In this document: positions 1 through 6,046 of the stretch, one piece after another
How the letters are laid out: each line of letters opens with the position of its first letter
Numbering within the stretch: position 1 is the first letter of the stretch
Origin: CAG-492 sp035388585
GTDB lineage: Bacteria > Bacillota > Clostridia > TANB77 > CAG-508
DNA: 13,861 bases
Assembly: GCA_035388585.1 (NCBI GenBank)
Contig: DAOOQE010000030.1
Coordinates: 1-13,861, forward strand
Direction of reading: 5' to 3'
Translations under genes and position numbers: made by a program
The notes under the pieces: model-generated
The model's input: only the letters and a program-made list of their open reading frames with translations
Database searches by the model: none
Told to the model about the DNA's origin: nothing

Positions 1-4
1 TATT

Positions 5-76
5 GTCAAGTTTGTTTTTATTTCATATTACATATCTATTTTAAACCTATAGTCAAGTTTGATTTTATTTCATATT
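5..76. repeat. 25-bp direct repeat, two copies 47 bp apart
   Basis: The sequence GTCAAGTTTG followed by one variable base and TTTTATTTCATATT occurs at 5-29 and 52-76, with a single mismatch (T versus A) at the variable position. The spacing start to start is 47 bp. The window edge may cut further copies. Seen directly; function unknown. Confidence 0.75.
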
Positions 77-110
77 TCTATATCGTATCTTTAAATCATA
101 CAACTTACAA

Positions 111-168
111 TTAACTTAAGAATTTGCTTTTAACTTAAGAATTTGCTTTTAACTTAAGAAATTGAATT
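111..168. repeat. 19-bp tandem repeat, about three copies
   Basis: TTAACTTAAG recurs at 111, 130 and 149, with AATTTGCTT filling the space between copies, giving an exact 19-bp period. The third copy decays after 158. Each copy contains the palindrome CTTAAG. It is distinct in sequence and period from the neighbouring 23-bp array. Confidence 0.75.
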
Positions 169-186
169 TAACTTTTTACTTGATTT

Positions 187-241
187 TATGTTGTATCTAC
201 AAAATCAAATTAATAAAAAATAATTTTGTAGATACAATATA
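187..241. repeat. Long inverted repeat (hairpin) downstream of rpoD
   Basis: The arms TTGTATCTACAAAAT (191-205) and ATTTTGTAGATACAA (223-237) are perfect 15-bp reverse complements around a 17-base AT-rich loop. One mismatch further out, pairing resumes, giving about 19 bp in all (187-205 with 223-241). Read on the minus strand it lies about 130 bases after the rpoD stop, but no U-tract follows the stem, so it is not a standard intrinsic terminator. It could stabilise the 3' end of the dnaG-rpoD mRNA or be a small mobile-element relic. Confidence 0.6.
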
Positions 242-280
242 CATAAATTTTTATAACCTAGATTAAATATTTTTAATTTT

Positions 281-395
281 AATTCATATAATCCTTTAAT
301 CTTAATTCATATAATCTTTTAATCTTAATTCATATAATCTTTTAATCTTAATTCATATAATCTTTTAATCTTAATTCATATAATCTTTTAACTTT
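281..395. repeat. 23-bp tandem repeat, five copies, starting inside the rpoD 3' end
   Basis: Five head-to-tail units of exactly 23 bp start at 281, 304, 327, 350 and 373. The shared core is AATTCATATAATC, followed by YTTTAATCTT. Copies 2 to 4 are identical over the full unit. Copy 1 differs by one base, and copy 5, the coding one, diverges only at its end. Copy 5 encodes the last residues of sigma-A (K-D-Y-M-N) and most of its stop codon lies in the boundary at 371-373. Copies 1 to 4 lie beyond the stop. The array therefore looks like serial tandem duplication of the gene's last codons and stop into the 3' flank. Confidence 0.85.
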
Positions 396-1621
396 TTGCT
401 TCTGCTAGGATGTCTTAATTTTCTCAAGGCTTTTGCTTCAATTTGTCTTATTCTTTCACGTGTAACCATAAATTCTTTTCCAACTTCTTCTAAAGTTCTG
501 GCTTTTCCATCTTCTAATCCAAATCTTAATTTTAATACTTTTGCTTCTCTTGGTGTAAGTGTATTCATTACTTCTTCCAATTGTTCTCTTAATAATGTAT
601 ATGCAACTGAATCTTGTGGAGCTGGAGAATCTTCATCTTGTATAAAATCTCCTAAATGACTATCATCTTCTTCTCCAATTGGAGTTTCTAACGAAACTGG
701 ATCTTGAGCAATTTTTTGAATTTCTAAAACTTTTTCTACAGGAATTTCCATTTCTTTTGCTATTTCTTCTGGAGAAGGCTCTCTACCTAATTGTTGTAGT
801 AAATGTCTTGATGTTCTTATTAATTTATTTATAGTTTCAACCATATGAACTGGTATTCTTATTGTTCTTGCTTGATCCGCAATAGCTCTAGTTATAGCTT
901 GTCTAATCCACCATGTTGCATAAGTACTAAACTTGTAACCTTTTGTATAATCAAATTTTTCAACTGCTTTTATTAATCCCATATTTCCTTCTTGAATCAA
1001 ATCTAAAAACAACATTCCTCTACCAACATATTTTTTTGCTATACTTACAACTAATCTTAAATTTGATTCTGCAAGTTTTTGTCTAGCTTCATCATCACCA
1101 TCTAAAATTTGTTGTGCTAATGTTAATTCTTGATCATATGTTAATAATGATACTTTTCCTATTTCACGCAAATACATTCTTACAGGATCATCTACGCTTA
1201 CACCTTCTATTACAACATCTATTTCTTCTAATTTAATTTCTTCAACATCTTCTAAATCTTCAAAGTCTGGTTCTTCATCAAAATCATCTTTTAAAATATC
1301 TACACCTAATGATTCAAATGCATCAAACACTTCATCTATTTGTTCTTGATTAGCTGAATCAAGTTGATTTGCTAATTCTCCATATGTTATTTTTCCAGCA
1401 GCTTTTGCTTTTTTTACAATTATATCAATTTTATCTTTTTCAATTTTAGTTTCTTCAATAGTCATTTCTTTGTTTTCTGATTTATCATTCATAATTTTTT
1501 TCTTTGCAGTTGCTCTTTTTTCGCTACCTGTAGCATTAATTATTTCTTCTCCTTCAAGCACTTTTTCCAAATTATTTTTTTCATTGATTTTTTCTATTTC
1601 ATCATTTTCAACTTTTTTCAT
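371..1621 (-). CDS. rpoD: RNA polymerase primary sigma factor (sigma-A/RpoD)
   Basis: This is the housekeeping sigma factor that directs RNA polymerase to -35/-10 promoters. Of its 416 residues, about 1-60 are a Lys/Glu-rich extension and about 63-115 resemble region 1.1. Region 1.2 starts at D-P-V-R-M-Y-L-R-E-I-G near 148. Region 2 follows, with the -10 recognition signature Y-A-T-W-W-I-R-Q-A-I-T-R-A-I, then region 3. Region 4.2 carries a helix-turn-helix at about 375-404 (R-E-R-I-R-Q-I-E-A-K-A-L-R-K-L-R-H-P). The ATG at 1621 is supported by AGGAGGT, which overlaps the dnaG stop; the two genes are 15 bases apart and must be co-transcribed. The protein ends in K-D-Y-M-N, close to the usual end of the family, so it is not truncated. 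Two in-frame stops sit close together at the end (371-373 and 365-367). The last codons belong to a 23-bp tandem array that continues downstream. Confidence 0.97.
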   Translation of the reverse strand: MKKVENDEIEKINEKNNLEKVLEGEEIINATGSEKRATAKKKIMNDKSENKEMTIEETKIEKDKIDIIVKKAKAAGKITYGELANQLDSANQEQIDEVFDAFESLGVDILKDDFDEEPDFEDLEDVEEIKLEEIDVVIEGVSVDDPVRMYLREIGKVSLLTYDQELTLAQQILDGDDEARQKLAESNLRLVVSIAKKYVGRGMLFLDLIQEGNMGLIKAVEKFDYTKGYKFSTYATWWIRQAITRAIADQARTIRIPVHMVETINKLIRTSRHLLQQLGREPSPEEIAKEMEIPVEKVLEIQKIAQDPVSLETPIGEEDDSHLGDFIQDEDSPAPQDSVAYTLLREQLEEVMNTLTPREAKVLKLRFGLEDGKARTLEEVGKEFMVTRERIRQIEAKALRKLRHPSRSKKLKDYMN

Positions 1622-1636
1622 TTCTAATTATACCTC

Positions 1637-3436
1637 CTATTTCATTCTAGCTAATTTAATAATTACATCACTTAATTCTTTTTCTAAACTAGCTATTTCT
1701 TCTTTAGTTAGCTTATCAGTATTTTCTAGTTGTTTTATAATTTCATTTTTATAAGCGCTTAAATTATCTTTTTCATAATTACCTAATATATCTGCTATAC
1801 CTTTTGAAATCTCAATCATTTCGAAATCATACGACATTATTCCTGTTAAATAATTAATAATTTCTTCATCTTCAAAAAAATCTAAAATATTAGTTTTTAT
1901 ATTATTAATGTTTCCTTTTTCTATTTGTTCATACACTGATTTTACGATTTTTTTATTATTAGATGATTTCATATCCATATATGAAATTTTATTTTTCAAT
2001 TTTGTATAAGTTTCTTCAGGATGTGTTATCAATAAAAATATTAATATTTTTTCTCTTTTTTCTATAGCCTCATTTATATTAATTTCTTCTTGTTGATTAA
2101 CTTCCTTAATTTTTACTCTTTTTTCTAATAATTTTGTTCCGATATTATCTGTATTTTCCAATTTAAGTATTTCTGCTTCTATTGCTTGTTTTGATATTTT
2201 GTAATCAAATGCAATTTTGCTAATATAAACTTCTTTTTCTATTTTATTTTCAACTTTTGATAAAATTTTAGCTATTTCATTTAAAAATTTAATTTTGTCA
2301 TTTGGATGTTCTATTTTTAATTCTTTTTTAAGATTTTGAACCTTATATTCAACTAATGATATAGAATTTTCAACACATCTACTAAATCGTTCCGAACCAT
2401 ATTTTACTATGTATTCATCTGGATCTTTTACATTTCCATCTAATTGAAGAATTCTAAGATCACAACCTAAATTTGATAATATCTCTAATCCTCTCATTGT
2501 TGCTGCTTGTCCTGCACCATCTGAATCATATCCTATTATTACTTGTTCACTTGATTTTCTTAACAATCTACCTTGTGCTTCAGTCATAGCTGTTCCTAAT
2601 GATGCCACTACATTTGTTATACCTCTTTGATATAGGGAAATTGCATCCATATATCCTTCTACAATTATTATCTTTTTCAAATCTCCTGATTTTGCAATAT
2701 TTAAACCATATAAATTTCTTCCCTTGCTATATATTATATTTTCTGGAGAATTTATATATTTAGGTTTAGATTCATCCAAAACTCTTCCACCAAAGGCAAT
2801 AAATCTACCTCTTTCATCTTGTATTGGAAACATCAATCTATTTCTAAATCTATCTATAAATTGACCTTTATCATTCTTATTTACAAGACTAGATGCTAAT
2901 ATTTCTTCTTCTGAATATCCTTTTTGTTTTAGTTCATTATATAATTCATTAAATGTTCCAGAATAACCAATATTAAATGTTTTTAGTGTTTTATTATCTA
3001 ATTTTCTCTTTTTTATATATTCTTGTGCTATCTTTGCTGTTGGCTTATATAAATTTTCATGATATAATATGGCTGCTATTTTGTTTATTTCATATACTTT
3101 TGATTTAAGATATGCTTTTTTTTCATCACCTTGATTTGCAAGTGTAGGAAGCTCTATATTTGCTCGATTAGCTAAAGTTTCAAGTGTATCTACAAAATTT
3201 AGATTTTCTATTTTACTCATGAAATGAAAGACGTTTCCCCCAGTTCCACAACCAAAACAATGAAATATTTGCTTATCTGGTGATACAGAAAAAGAAGGTG
3301 ATTTTTCTTTATGGAATGGACATAATCCAAAAAAGTTTCTACCACTTCTCTTTAATACTACATATTGAGAAATTATATCTACTATATCATTCTTATTTCT
3401 TATTTCATCTATAAGTTCATCACTATATCGTACCAT
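1637..3436 (-). CDS. dnaG: DNA primase
   Basis: DnaG makes the RNA primers for lagging-strand and restart replication, working with the replicative helicase. The 599-residue protein has the usual length for Firmicutes. An N-terminal CHC2 zinc-binding domain shows C39, H42, C60 and C63. The catalytic core contains R-F-R-N-R-L-M-F-P-I near 196-205. The TOPRIM metal site shows E260 in V-E-G-Y-M-D and D304/D306 in Y-D-S-D-G-A-G. The poorly conserved last third is Lys/Glu-rich and helical, as expected for the helicase-binding domain. The ATG at 3436 has a modest GAAAGG site upstream. rpoD follows 15 bases after its stop, and the rpoD ribosome binding site overlaps that stop codon. This is the dnaG-rpoD core of the classical macromolecular-synthesis operon, without an rpsU neighbour. 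Confidence 0.97.
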   Translation of the reverse strand: MVRYSDELIDEIRNKNDIVDIISQYVVLKRSGRNFFGLCPFHKEKSPSFSVSPDKQIFHCFGCGTGGNVFHFMSKIENLNFVDTLETLANRANIELPTLANQGDEKKAYLKSKVYEINKIAAILYHENLYKPTAKIAQEYIKKRKLDNKTLKTFNIGYSGTFNELYNELKQKGYSEEEILASSLVNKNDKGQFIDRFRNRLMFPIQDERGRFIAFGGRVLDESKPKYINSPENIIYSKGRNLYGLNIAKSGDLKKIIIVEGYMDAISLYQRGITNVVASLGTAMTEAQGRLLRKSSEQVIIGYDSDGAGQAATMRGLEILSNLGCDLRILQLDGNVKDPDEYIVKYGSERFSRCVENSISLVEYKVQNLKKELKIEHPNDKIKFLNEIAKILSKVENKIEKEVYISKIAFDYKISKQAIEAEILKLENTDNIGTKLLEKRVKIKEVNQQEEININEAIEKREKILIFLLITHPEETYTKLKNKISYMDMKSSNNKKIVKSVYEQIEKGNINNIKTNILDFFEDEEIINYLTGIMSYDFEMIEISKGIADILGNYEKDNLSAYKNEIIKQLENTDKLTKEEIASLEKELSDVIIKLARMK

Positions 3437-3500
3437 TCTGAACTACCTTTCTTTATTATCTATTATATATTATTCGACGTAAATTCAATAAATCCTTCAA

Positions 3501-3534
3501 ATATTTACATAAAATTATTAGTTTATGTAAATAT
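3501..3534. promoter_or_regulatory. Perfect 13-bp inverted repeat in the dnaG leader
   Basis: ATATTTACATAAA (3501-3513) and TTTATGTAAATAT (3522-3534) are exact reverse complements separated by 8 bases. The repeat begins about 9 bases downstream of a candidate extended -10 box for dnaG and about 65 bases before its start codon. It could be an operator for a dimeric regulator or a 5' mRNA hairpin. The symmetry is seen directly; the role is inferred. Confidence 0.5.
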
Positions 3535-3543
3535 CTTAGTGTT

Positions 3544-3552
3544 ATTATAACA
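3544..3552 (-). promoter_or_regulatory. Candidate extended -10 promoter for dnaG-rpoD
   Basis: On the minus strand TGTTATAAT is a perfect -10 box with an extended TGn element, just after the carD terminator. No good -35 is visible 17 bases upstream, as is common for extended -10 promoters. A second TATAAT lies at 3462-3467 with TTGAAT at 3483-3488, but its 15-base spacer is short. Either or both could drive dnaG-rpoD. Confidence 0.4.
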
Positions 3553-3553
3553 T

Positions 3554-3577
3554 TGAAAAAAGCGGATAATACCGCTT
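3554..3577 (-). terminator. Intrinsic terminator after carD
   Basis: On the minus strand a stem AAGCGG / CCGCTT (3572-3577 with 3560-3565) closes a six-base loop and is followed at once by a run of T. It lies 15 bases past the carD stop. This is the only clearly G+C-stemmed terminator in the window, and it separates carD from the dnaG-rpoD unit. Confidence 0.8.
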
Positions 3578-3592
3578 AATTAAATATTTATA

Positions 3593-4168
3593 CTATTTCG
3601 ATGTTCCAGTACTATTAAACGGTATAAATTTGCTAACTATATTTTCTCCAACTGGTGCAACTTCTACTACATCTATTTTGTTTTCTTCAAATGTTAATGT
3701 TATTTTATTATCTATTAATTTTTCTACTTCTTCTTGAGATTTGTTATCAGCTAATGCAAGTTCACTTACTAAAATTTGTCTTGCATTATTTAACATTTTT
3801 TTCTCTCCTGTTGATAAACCTTTTTCTTTTTGTTTTAAACTTAGATTTCTAACTACATCTGCAATTTCATAGATATCTCCACTCTTCATTTTATCCATAT
3901 TATCTCTATATCTTTTATTCCAGTTATTAGACATTTCAGTCTCATTATCCTCTAATATATTAAATACTTTCTCAACATCATTTTTGCTTATTACACTTCT
4001 AACGCCTATTTGAGCTGCATTAGCTGTTGGTACCATTACTTTTACCTCTCCTGGCATTGCAATTACATAATATTCTTGTTCCTCATTTAAAATATTTTTC
4101 TTTTCTATTGAATCTATAACACCTGCTCCATGCATTGGATACACTATATTATCACCTATGTTAAACAT
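3593..4168 (-). CDS. CarD-family RNA polymerase-binding transcriptional regulator
   Basis: CarD/CdnL proteins bind the RNA polymerase beta subunit through an N-terminal Tudor-like domain and stabilise open complexes at sigma-A promoters. Residues 1-60 show the family opening (F-N-I-G-D-N-I-V-Y-P-M-H-G-A-G-V-I, then Y-Y-V-I and V-M-V-P). The rest is helical and charged, with W-N-K-R-Y-R-D-N near 83-90 and L-S-x-G-E-K-K-M-L near 118-126, as in Firmicutes CarD proteins. At 191 residues it is somewhat longer than I expect for the family, the extra being a C-terminal tail after about 160. The ATG at 4168 follows GAAAGGAG at good spacing. It has its own promoter and terminator and so forms a single-gene unit placed just upstream of dnaG-rpoD. 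Confidence 0.88.
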   Translation of the reverse strand: MFNIGDNIVYPMHGAGVIDSIEKKNILNEEQEYYVIAMPGEVKVMVPTANAAQIGVRSVISKNDVEKVFNILEDNETEMSNNWNKRYRDNMDKMKSGDIYEIADVVRNLSLKQKEKGLSTGEKKMLNNARQILVSELALADNKSQEEVEKLIDNKITLTFEENKIDVVEVAPVGENIVSKFIPFNSTGTSK

Positions 4169-4182
4169 CTTTGTTTTCTCCT

Positions 4183-4214
4183 TTCAATAAGTTTTTTATT
4201 ATTGAAGTCAATAA
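4183..4214 (-). promoter_or_regulatory. Two alternative hairpins in the carD mRNA leader
   Basis: The leader carries, in mRNA order, UUAUUGA, UCAAUAA and UUAUUGA (4214-4208, 4205-4199, 4190-4184). The middle element can pair with the first (tetraloop) or the third (8-base loop; 8 bp with one more pair), but not both. The third element abuts the carD ribosome binding site at 4179-4186. The stems are short and pure A+U, so folding would be weak. The first two elements also form a 16-bp DNA palindrome (4199-4214). Confidence 0.35.
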
Positions 4215-4248
4215 AGGGTTAACTTTTCTCTTTTTTAACTACATTTAT

Positions 4249-4277
4249 ATTATACTACAAAAATTGGCAAAAGTCAA
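4249..4277 (-). promoter_or_regulatory. Sigma-A promoter of carD
   Basis: On the minus strand TTGACT (4272-4277) and TATAAT (4249-4254) are separated by exactly 17 bases. Transcription should begin near 4242, leaving a leader of roughly 73 bases before carD. The -35 box falls in the loop and inner stem of the hairpin at 4260-4293. Confidence 0.8.
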
Positions 4278-4293
4278 AACTTTTACCAATTTT
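4260..4293 (-). terminator. Hairpin overlapping the carD promoter, possible dut terminator
   Basis: AAAATTGGCAAAAG (4260-4273) pairs with CTTTTACCAATTTT (4280-4293) except at one wobble position, around a six-base loop. Read on the minus strand the stem is followed by a short T-run, so it can act as an intrinsic terminator for transcripts arriving from dut. It lies about 260 bases after the dut stop and encloses the -35 box of carD. Confidence 0.5.
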
Positions 4294-4320
4294 ATATTTA
4301 TAATTTTTTCATTTTTCCTT

Positions 4321-4540
4321 ACAATTGTAATCTATTTATTGCTTTTAATAAATTCAATGTTTTTATTACAAATATTTATTTCTTTTAATAAATTTAATGT
4401 TTTTATTATAAATATTTATTTCTTTTACTATTTTATTAATTTTATTTCAAATATATGTTTTACTTTATTCCTTTTGCTGTTTTATTTCAAATTTATATTT
4501 TATTTTTATAAAATTTTATTACAAATAATTTTTTTATTAA
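4321..4540. repeat. Imperfect ~40-bp tandem array filling the dut-carD gap
   Basis: The core TTTTATTACAAATATTTATT and its variants start at 4361, 4401, 4440, 4480 and 4514, so the period is 39-40 bp and then 34 bp. The first two full units (4341-4380 and 4381-4420) differ at only a few positions; later copies drift. With the carD promoter region the array fills the 383-base gap between dut and carD. I see no gene here. One plus-strand reading frame crosses it, but it has no ribosome binding site and a composition set by the repeat. Confidence 0.75.
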
Positions 4541-4551
4541 TACTCTAAAAT

Positions 4552-5013
4552 CTACTTACTAGTTGATCCAAATCCACTTATTCTTTCTCCTGTTGCAGAA
4601 TCATTATCTATTATAAGATATTTTTGAAATATTACTTGTCCTATTGGGTCACCCTTTTTTATTTCAATGTCATTTTCAAAAAAATTATAATATGCAAACA
4701 TAAAGTGACCATCATTATCTGGATTATTATAATAATCAGCATCTACTATTCCTACACTATTAGCCATTACTAATCCTTTTTTGAATGGATTAGAACTTTT
4801 ATTTAGAAGCATATAATATTCATCTGGTTGGCAATATGCTTTTAAACCTGTTTTTACTAAAGTTGGTTTTTGCCCTGGCTTAAATGCTGGAACTATGCAG
4901 TCTTCTGCCGCTTCAACATCATATCCTGCTGAATATTTTGTTTTCCTCTCTGGTATATTTATATTCTTATTTTCAAATCCTTTTGCTATCTCAAATCCTC
5001 TAGTTTTTTTCAT
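4552..5013 (-). CDS. dut: dUTP diphosphatase (dUTPase), trimeric class
   Basis: This enzyme hydrolyses dUTP to dUMP and pyrophosphate, keeping uracil out of DNA and supplying dTMP synthesis. At 153 residues it has normal length for the homotrimeric family. Motif 1 is A-G-Y-D-V-E (29-34), motif 2 N-K-S-S-N-P (71-76), and motif 3 G-I-V-D-A-D-Y (88-94) with the catalytic Asp. This last is followed by the Y-N-N-P-D-N stretch typical of Firmicutes and phage members. Motif 4 lies in G-D-P-I-G-Q-V-I-F, and the C-terminal P-loop-like motif 5 is G-F-G-S-T-S-K (147-153). I chose the ATG at 5013 because AAGGA lies 9 bases before it. The in-frame ATG at 5034 has no such site and falls only about 10 bases after the predicted transcription start. 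Any longer frame runs into the N-gap and is artificial. Confidence 0.93.
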   Translation of the reverse strand: MKKTRGFEIAKGFENKNINIPERKTKYSAGYDVEAAEDCIVPAFKPGQKPTLVKTGLKAYCQPDEYYMLLNKSSNPFKKGLVMANSVGIVDADYYNNPDNDGHFMFAYYNFFENDIEIKKGDPIGQVIFQKYLIIDNDSATGERISGFGSTSK

Positions 5014-5050
5014 TCTCTTACCATCCTTTTTCATTATATTTATCTTAATA

Positions 5051-5079
5051 ATTATAATATAAAATTTAAATATTGTCAT
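5051..5079 (-). promoter_or_regulatory. Sigma-A promoter of dut
   Basis: On the minus strand ATGACA (5074-5079) and TATAAT (5051-5056) are spaced by exactly 17 bases. Transcription should start near 5044, which gives a leader of about 31 bases to the chosen dut start at 5013. Confidence 0.75.
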
Positions 5080-5127
5080 TAGTTTTTTTAACATTTTAGA
5101 AAAAAAACATAATATGATAATAGCACT

Positions 5128-5227
5128 NNNNNNNNNNNNNNNNNNNNNNNNNNNNNNNNNNNNNNNNNNNNNNNNNNNNNNNNNNNNNNNNNNNNNNNNN
5201 NNNNNNNNNNNNNNNNNNNNNNNNNNN
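5128..5227. other. Assembly gap of 100 N
   Basis: Exactly 100 N, a common placeholder for a scaffold gap of unknown size. The linkage of dut to the rubrerythrin gene rests on scaffolding and is not shown by sequence. Confidence 0.97.
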
Positions 5228-5276
5228 TACACCATAATTTCCTTATTGTATAATTAAATCTATTTTAAATATACAC

Positions 5277-5305
5277 TTGCTTTTCCTATAAAAATAGTAT
5301 ATTAT
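5277..5305 (+). promoter_or_regulatory. Sigma-A promoter of the rubrerythrin gene
   Basis: TTGCTT (5277-5282) and TATTAT (5300-5305) are spaced by 17 bases, with the overlapping TATATT at 5298-5303 as an alternative -10. An AAGGAGG site follows at about 5322-5328, well placed for the ATG at 5337. Confidence 0.65.
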
Positions 5306-5336
5306 AGATTTATTAAATTATAAGGAGGTATTAATT

Positions 5337-5870
5337 ATGAATTTACAAGGTTCAAAAACAGAACAAAATTTAAAAGCTGCTTTTTCGGGAGAATCTGAAG
5401 CAAGAAATAAATATACCTATTTTGCAAGTGTTGCAAAAAAAGAAGGATATGAACAAATTGCTGCTTTATTTTTAGAAACTGCAGATAATGAAAAAGAGCA
5501 TGCAAAACTTCATTTTAAATATTTAAATGGTATTGGTGATACAAAAGCTAATTTAGCGGAAGCTGCATCTGGAGAAAACTATGAATGGACAGATATGTAT
5601 GAAAACTTTGCCAAAGTAGCAGAAGAAGAAGGATTTTCAGAAATAGCTAAAACTTTCAGAGGAATTGGTGCAGTAGAAAAAGAACACGAAAAAAGATACA
5701 GACAATTATTAAAAAATCTTGAAGAAGGTACAGTGTTCAAAAAAGAAAATACAGTTTCTTGGAAATGTAGAAATTGTGGTCATATTCATATTGGACCTGA
5801 AGCTCTTTCAATGTGCCCAGTTTGTAATCATCCACAAGCTCATTTTGAACTTAGATGTGAAAACTATTAA
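5337..5870 (+). CDS. Rubrerythrin
   Basis: Rubrerythrin is a cytoplasmic non-haem iron peroxidase of anaerobes that reduces hydrogen peroxide to water using electrons from rubredoxin or NADH-linked reductases. The 177-residue protein has the standard two-domain plan. Residues 1-130 form a four-helix di-iron domain with candidate ligands E19, E52-x-x-H55 and E114-x-x-H117. A C-terminal rubredoxin-like Fe(Cys)4 domain shows C144/C147 and C160/C163 in W-K-C-R-N-C-G and C-P-V-C. The start has an excellent AAGGAGG site. It is the only plus-strand gene, is monocistronic, and has its own promoter and a strong terminator. A peroxide-responsive operator would be expected, but no convincing PerR box is visible. 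Confidence 0.96.
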   Translation: MNLQGSKTEQNLKAAFSGESEARNKYTYFASVAKKEGYEQIAALFLETADNEKEHAKLHFKYLNGIGDTKANLAEAASGENYEWTDMYENFAKVAEEEGFSEIAKTFRGIGAVEKEHEKRYRQLLKNLEEGTVFKKENTVSWKCRNCGHIHIGPEALSMCPVCNHPQAHFELRCENY

Positions 5871-5876
5871 TCAATA

Positions 5877-5924
5877 GTAAAAAGATTTTCTATCAGTATA
5901 TCTGAAAAGAAAATCTTTTTTTAC
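5877..5924. terminator. Bidirectional intrinsic terminator between rubrerythrin and rimO
   Basis: GTAAAAAGATTTTC (5877-5890) pairs with GAAAATCTTTTT (5909-5920). The long loop holds a small second stem, TCAG with CTGA. On the plus strand the stem runs into seven T, seven bases after the rubrerythrin stop. On the minus strand it also ends in a T-run, so it can stop rimO transcripts as well, as suits two converging genes. Confidence 0.8.
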
Positions 5925-5952
5925 TTATGTTTTTTTATTATTATATTTTTTT

Positions 5953-5980
5953 AAAACTTATATAGTCTTATATAAGTTTT
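5953..5980. repeat. 12-bp perfect inverted repeat between rubrerythrin and rimO
   Basis: AAAACTTATATA (5953-5964) and TATATAAGTTTT (5969-5980) pair perfectly around the loop GTCT. On the plus strand the right arm ends in a T-run, so it may be a second, weak terminator; on the minus strand an A-run follows. The remaining bases to the rimO stop are AT-rich without visible signals. Confidence 0.55.
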
Positions 5981-6046
5981 TACTATTACTACATTTTTTT
6001 GAACTATAAATATATCAAATAATTATAAGTATATTTTTTATTATTT

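Larger units (their letters stand above)
1..370. other. Non-coding, repeat-rich region downstream of rpoD
   Basis: No open reading frame with a ribosome binding site is visible on either strand. The stretch is almost entirely A+T. It holds three different short direct-repeat groups and one long inverted repeat, each listed separately. It is the 3' flank of the dnaG-rpoD transcript, so any function would be in termination, mRNA 3'-end stability or chromosome structure. No canonical G+C-stemmed terminator with a U-tract follows rpoD here. Confidence 0.75.
5014..5336. other. Divergent dut / rubrerythrin intergenic region with assembly gap
   Basis: The region holds the dut promoter on the left and the rubrerythrin promoter on the right, with 100 N between them. 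The known flanks (5014-5127 and 5228-5336) contain no further gene. Because the gap length is unknown, a small gene could be hidden in it. Confidence 0.6.

Noticed and set aside
281..395. CRISPR-like array near rpoD
   Set aside because: The units are directly adjacent without unique spacers and derive from the rpoD 3' end, so this is a tandem repeat; no cas gene is present.
4171..4548. A plus-strand reading frame of 125 codons between carD and dut
   Set aside because: It has no ribosome binding site, is made of Phe/Ile/Leu from the A+T-rich tandem repeat, and overlaps the carD promoter and leader.
5014..5235. An N-terminal extension of dUTPase through the first N-gap
   Set aside because: The extension is made of unknown codons and sequence upstream of a good dut promoter. 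The enzyme is full length from 5013.
5302..5323. PerR-type operator in the rubrerythrin promoter
   Set aside because: TTATAG and ATTATAA flank the right region, but the spacing does not fit the 7-1-7 PerR box and only about 9 of 14 positions match.
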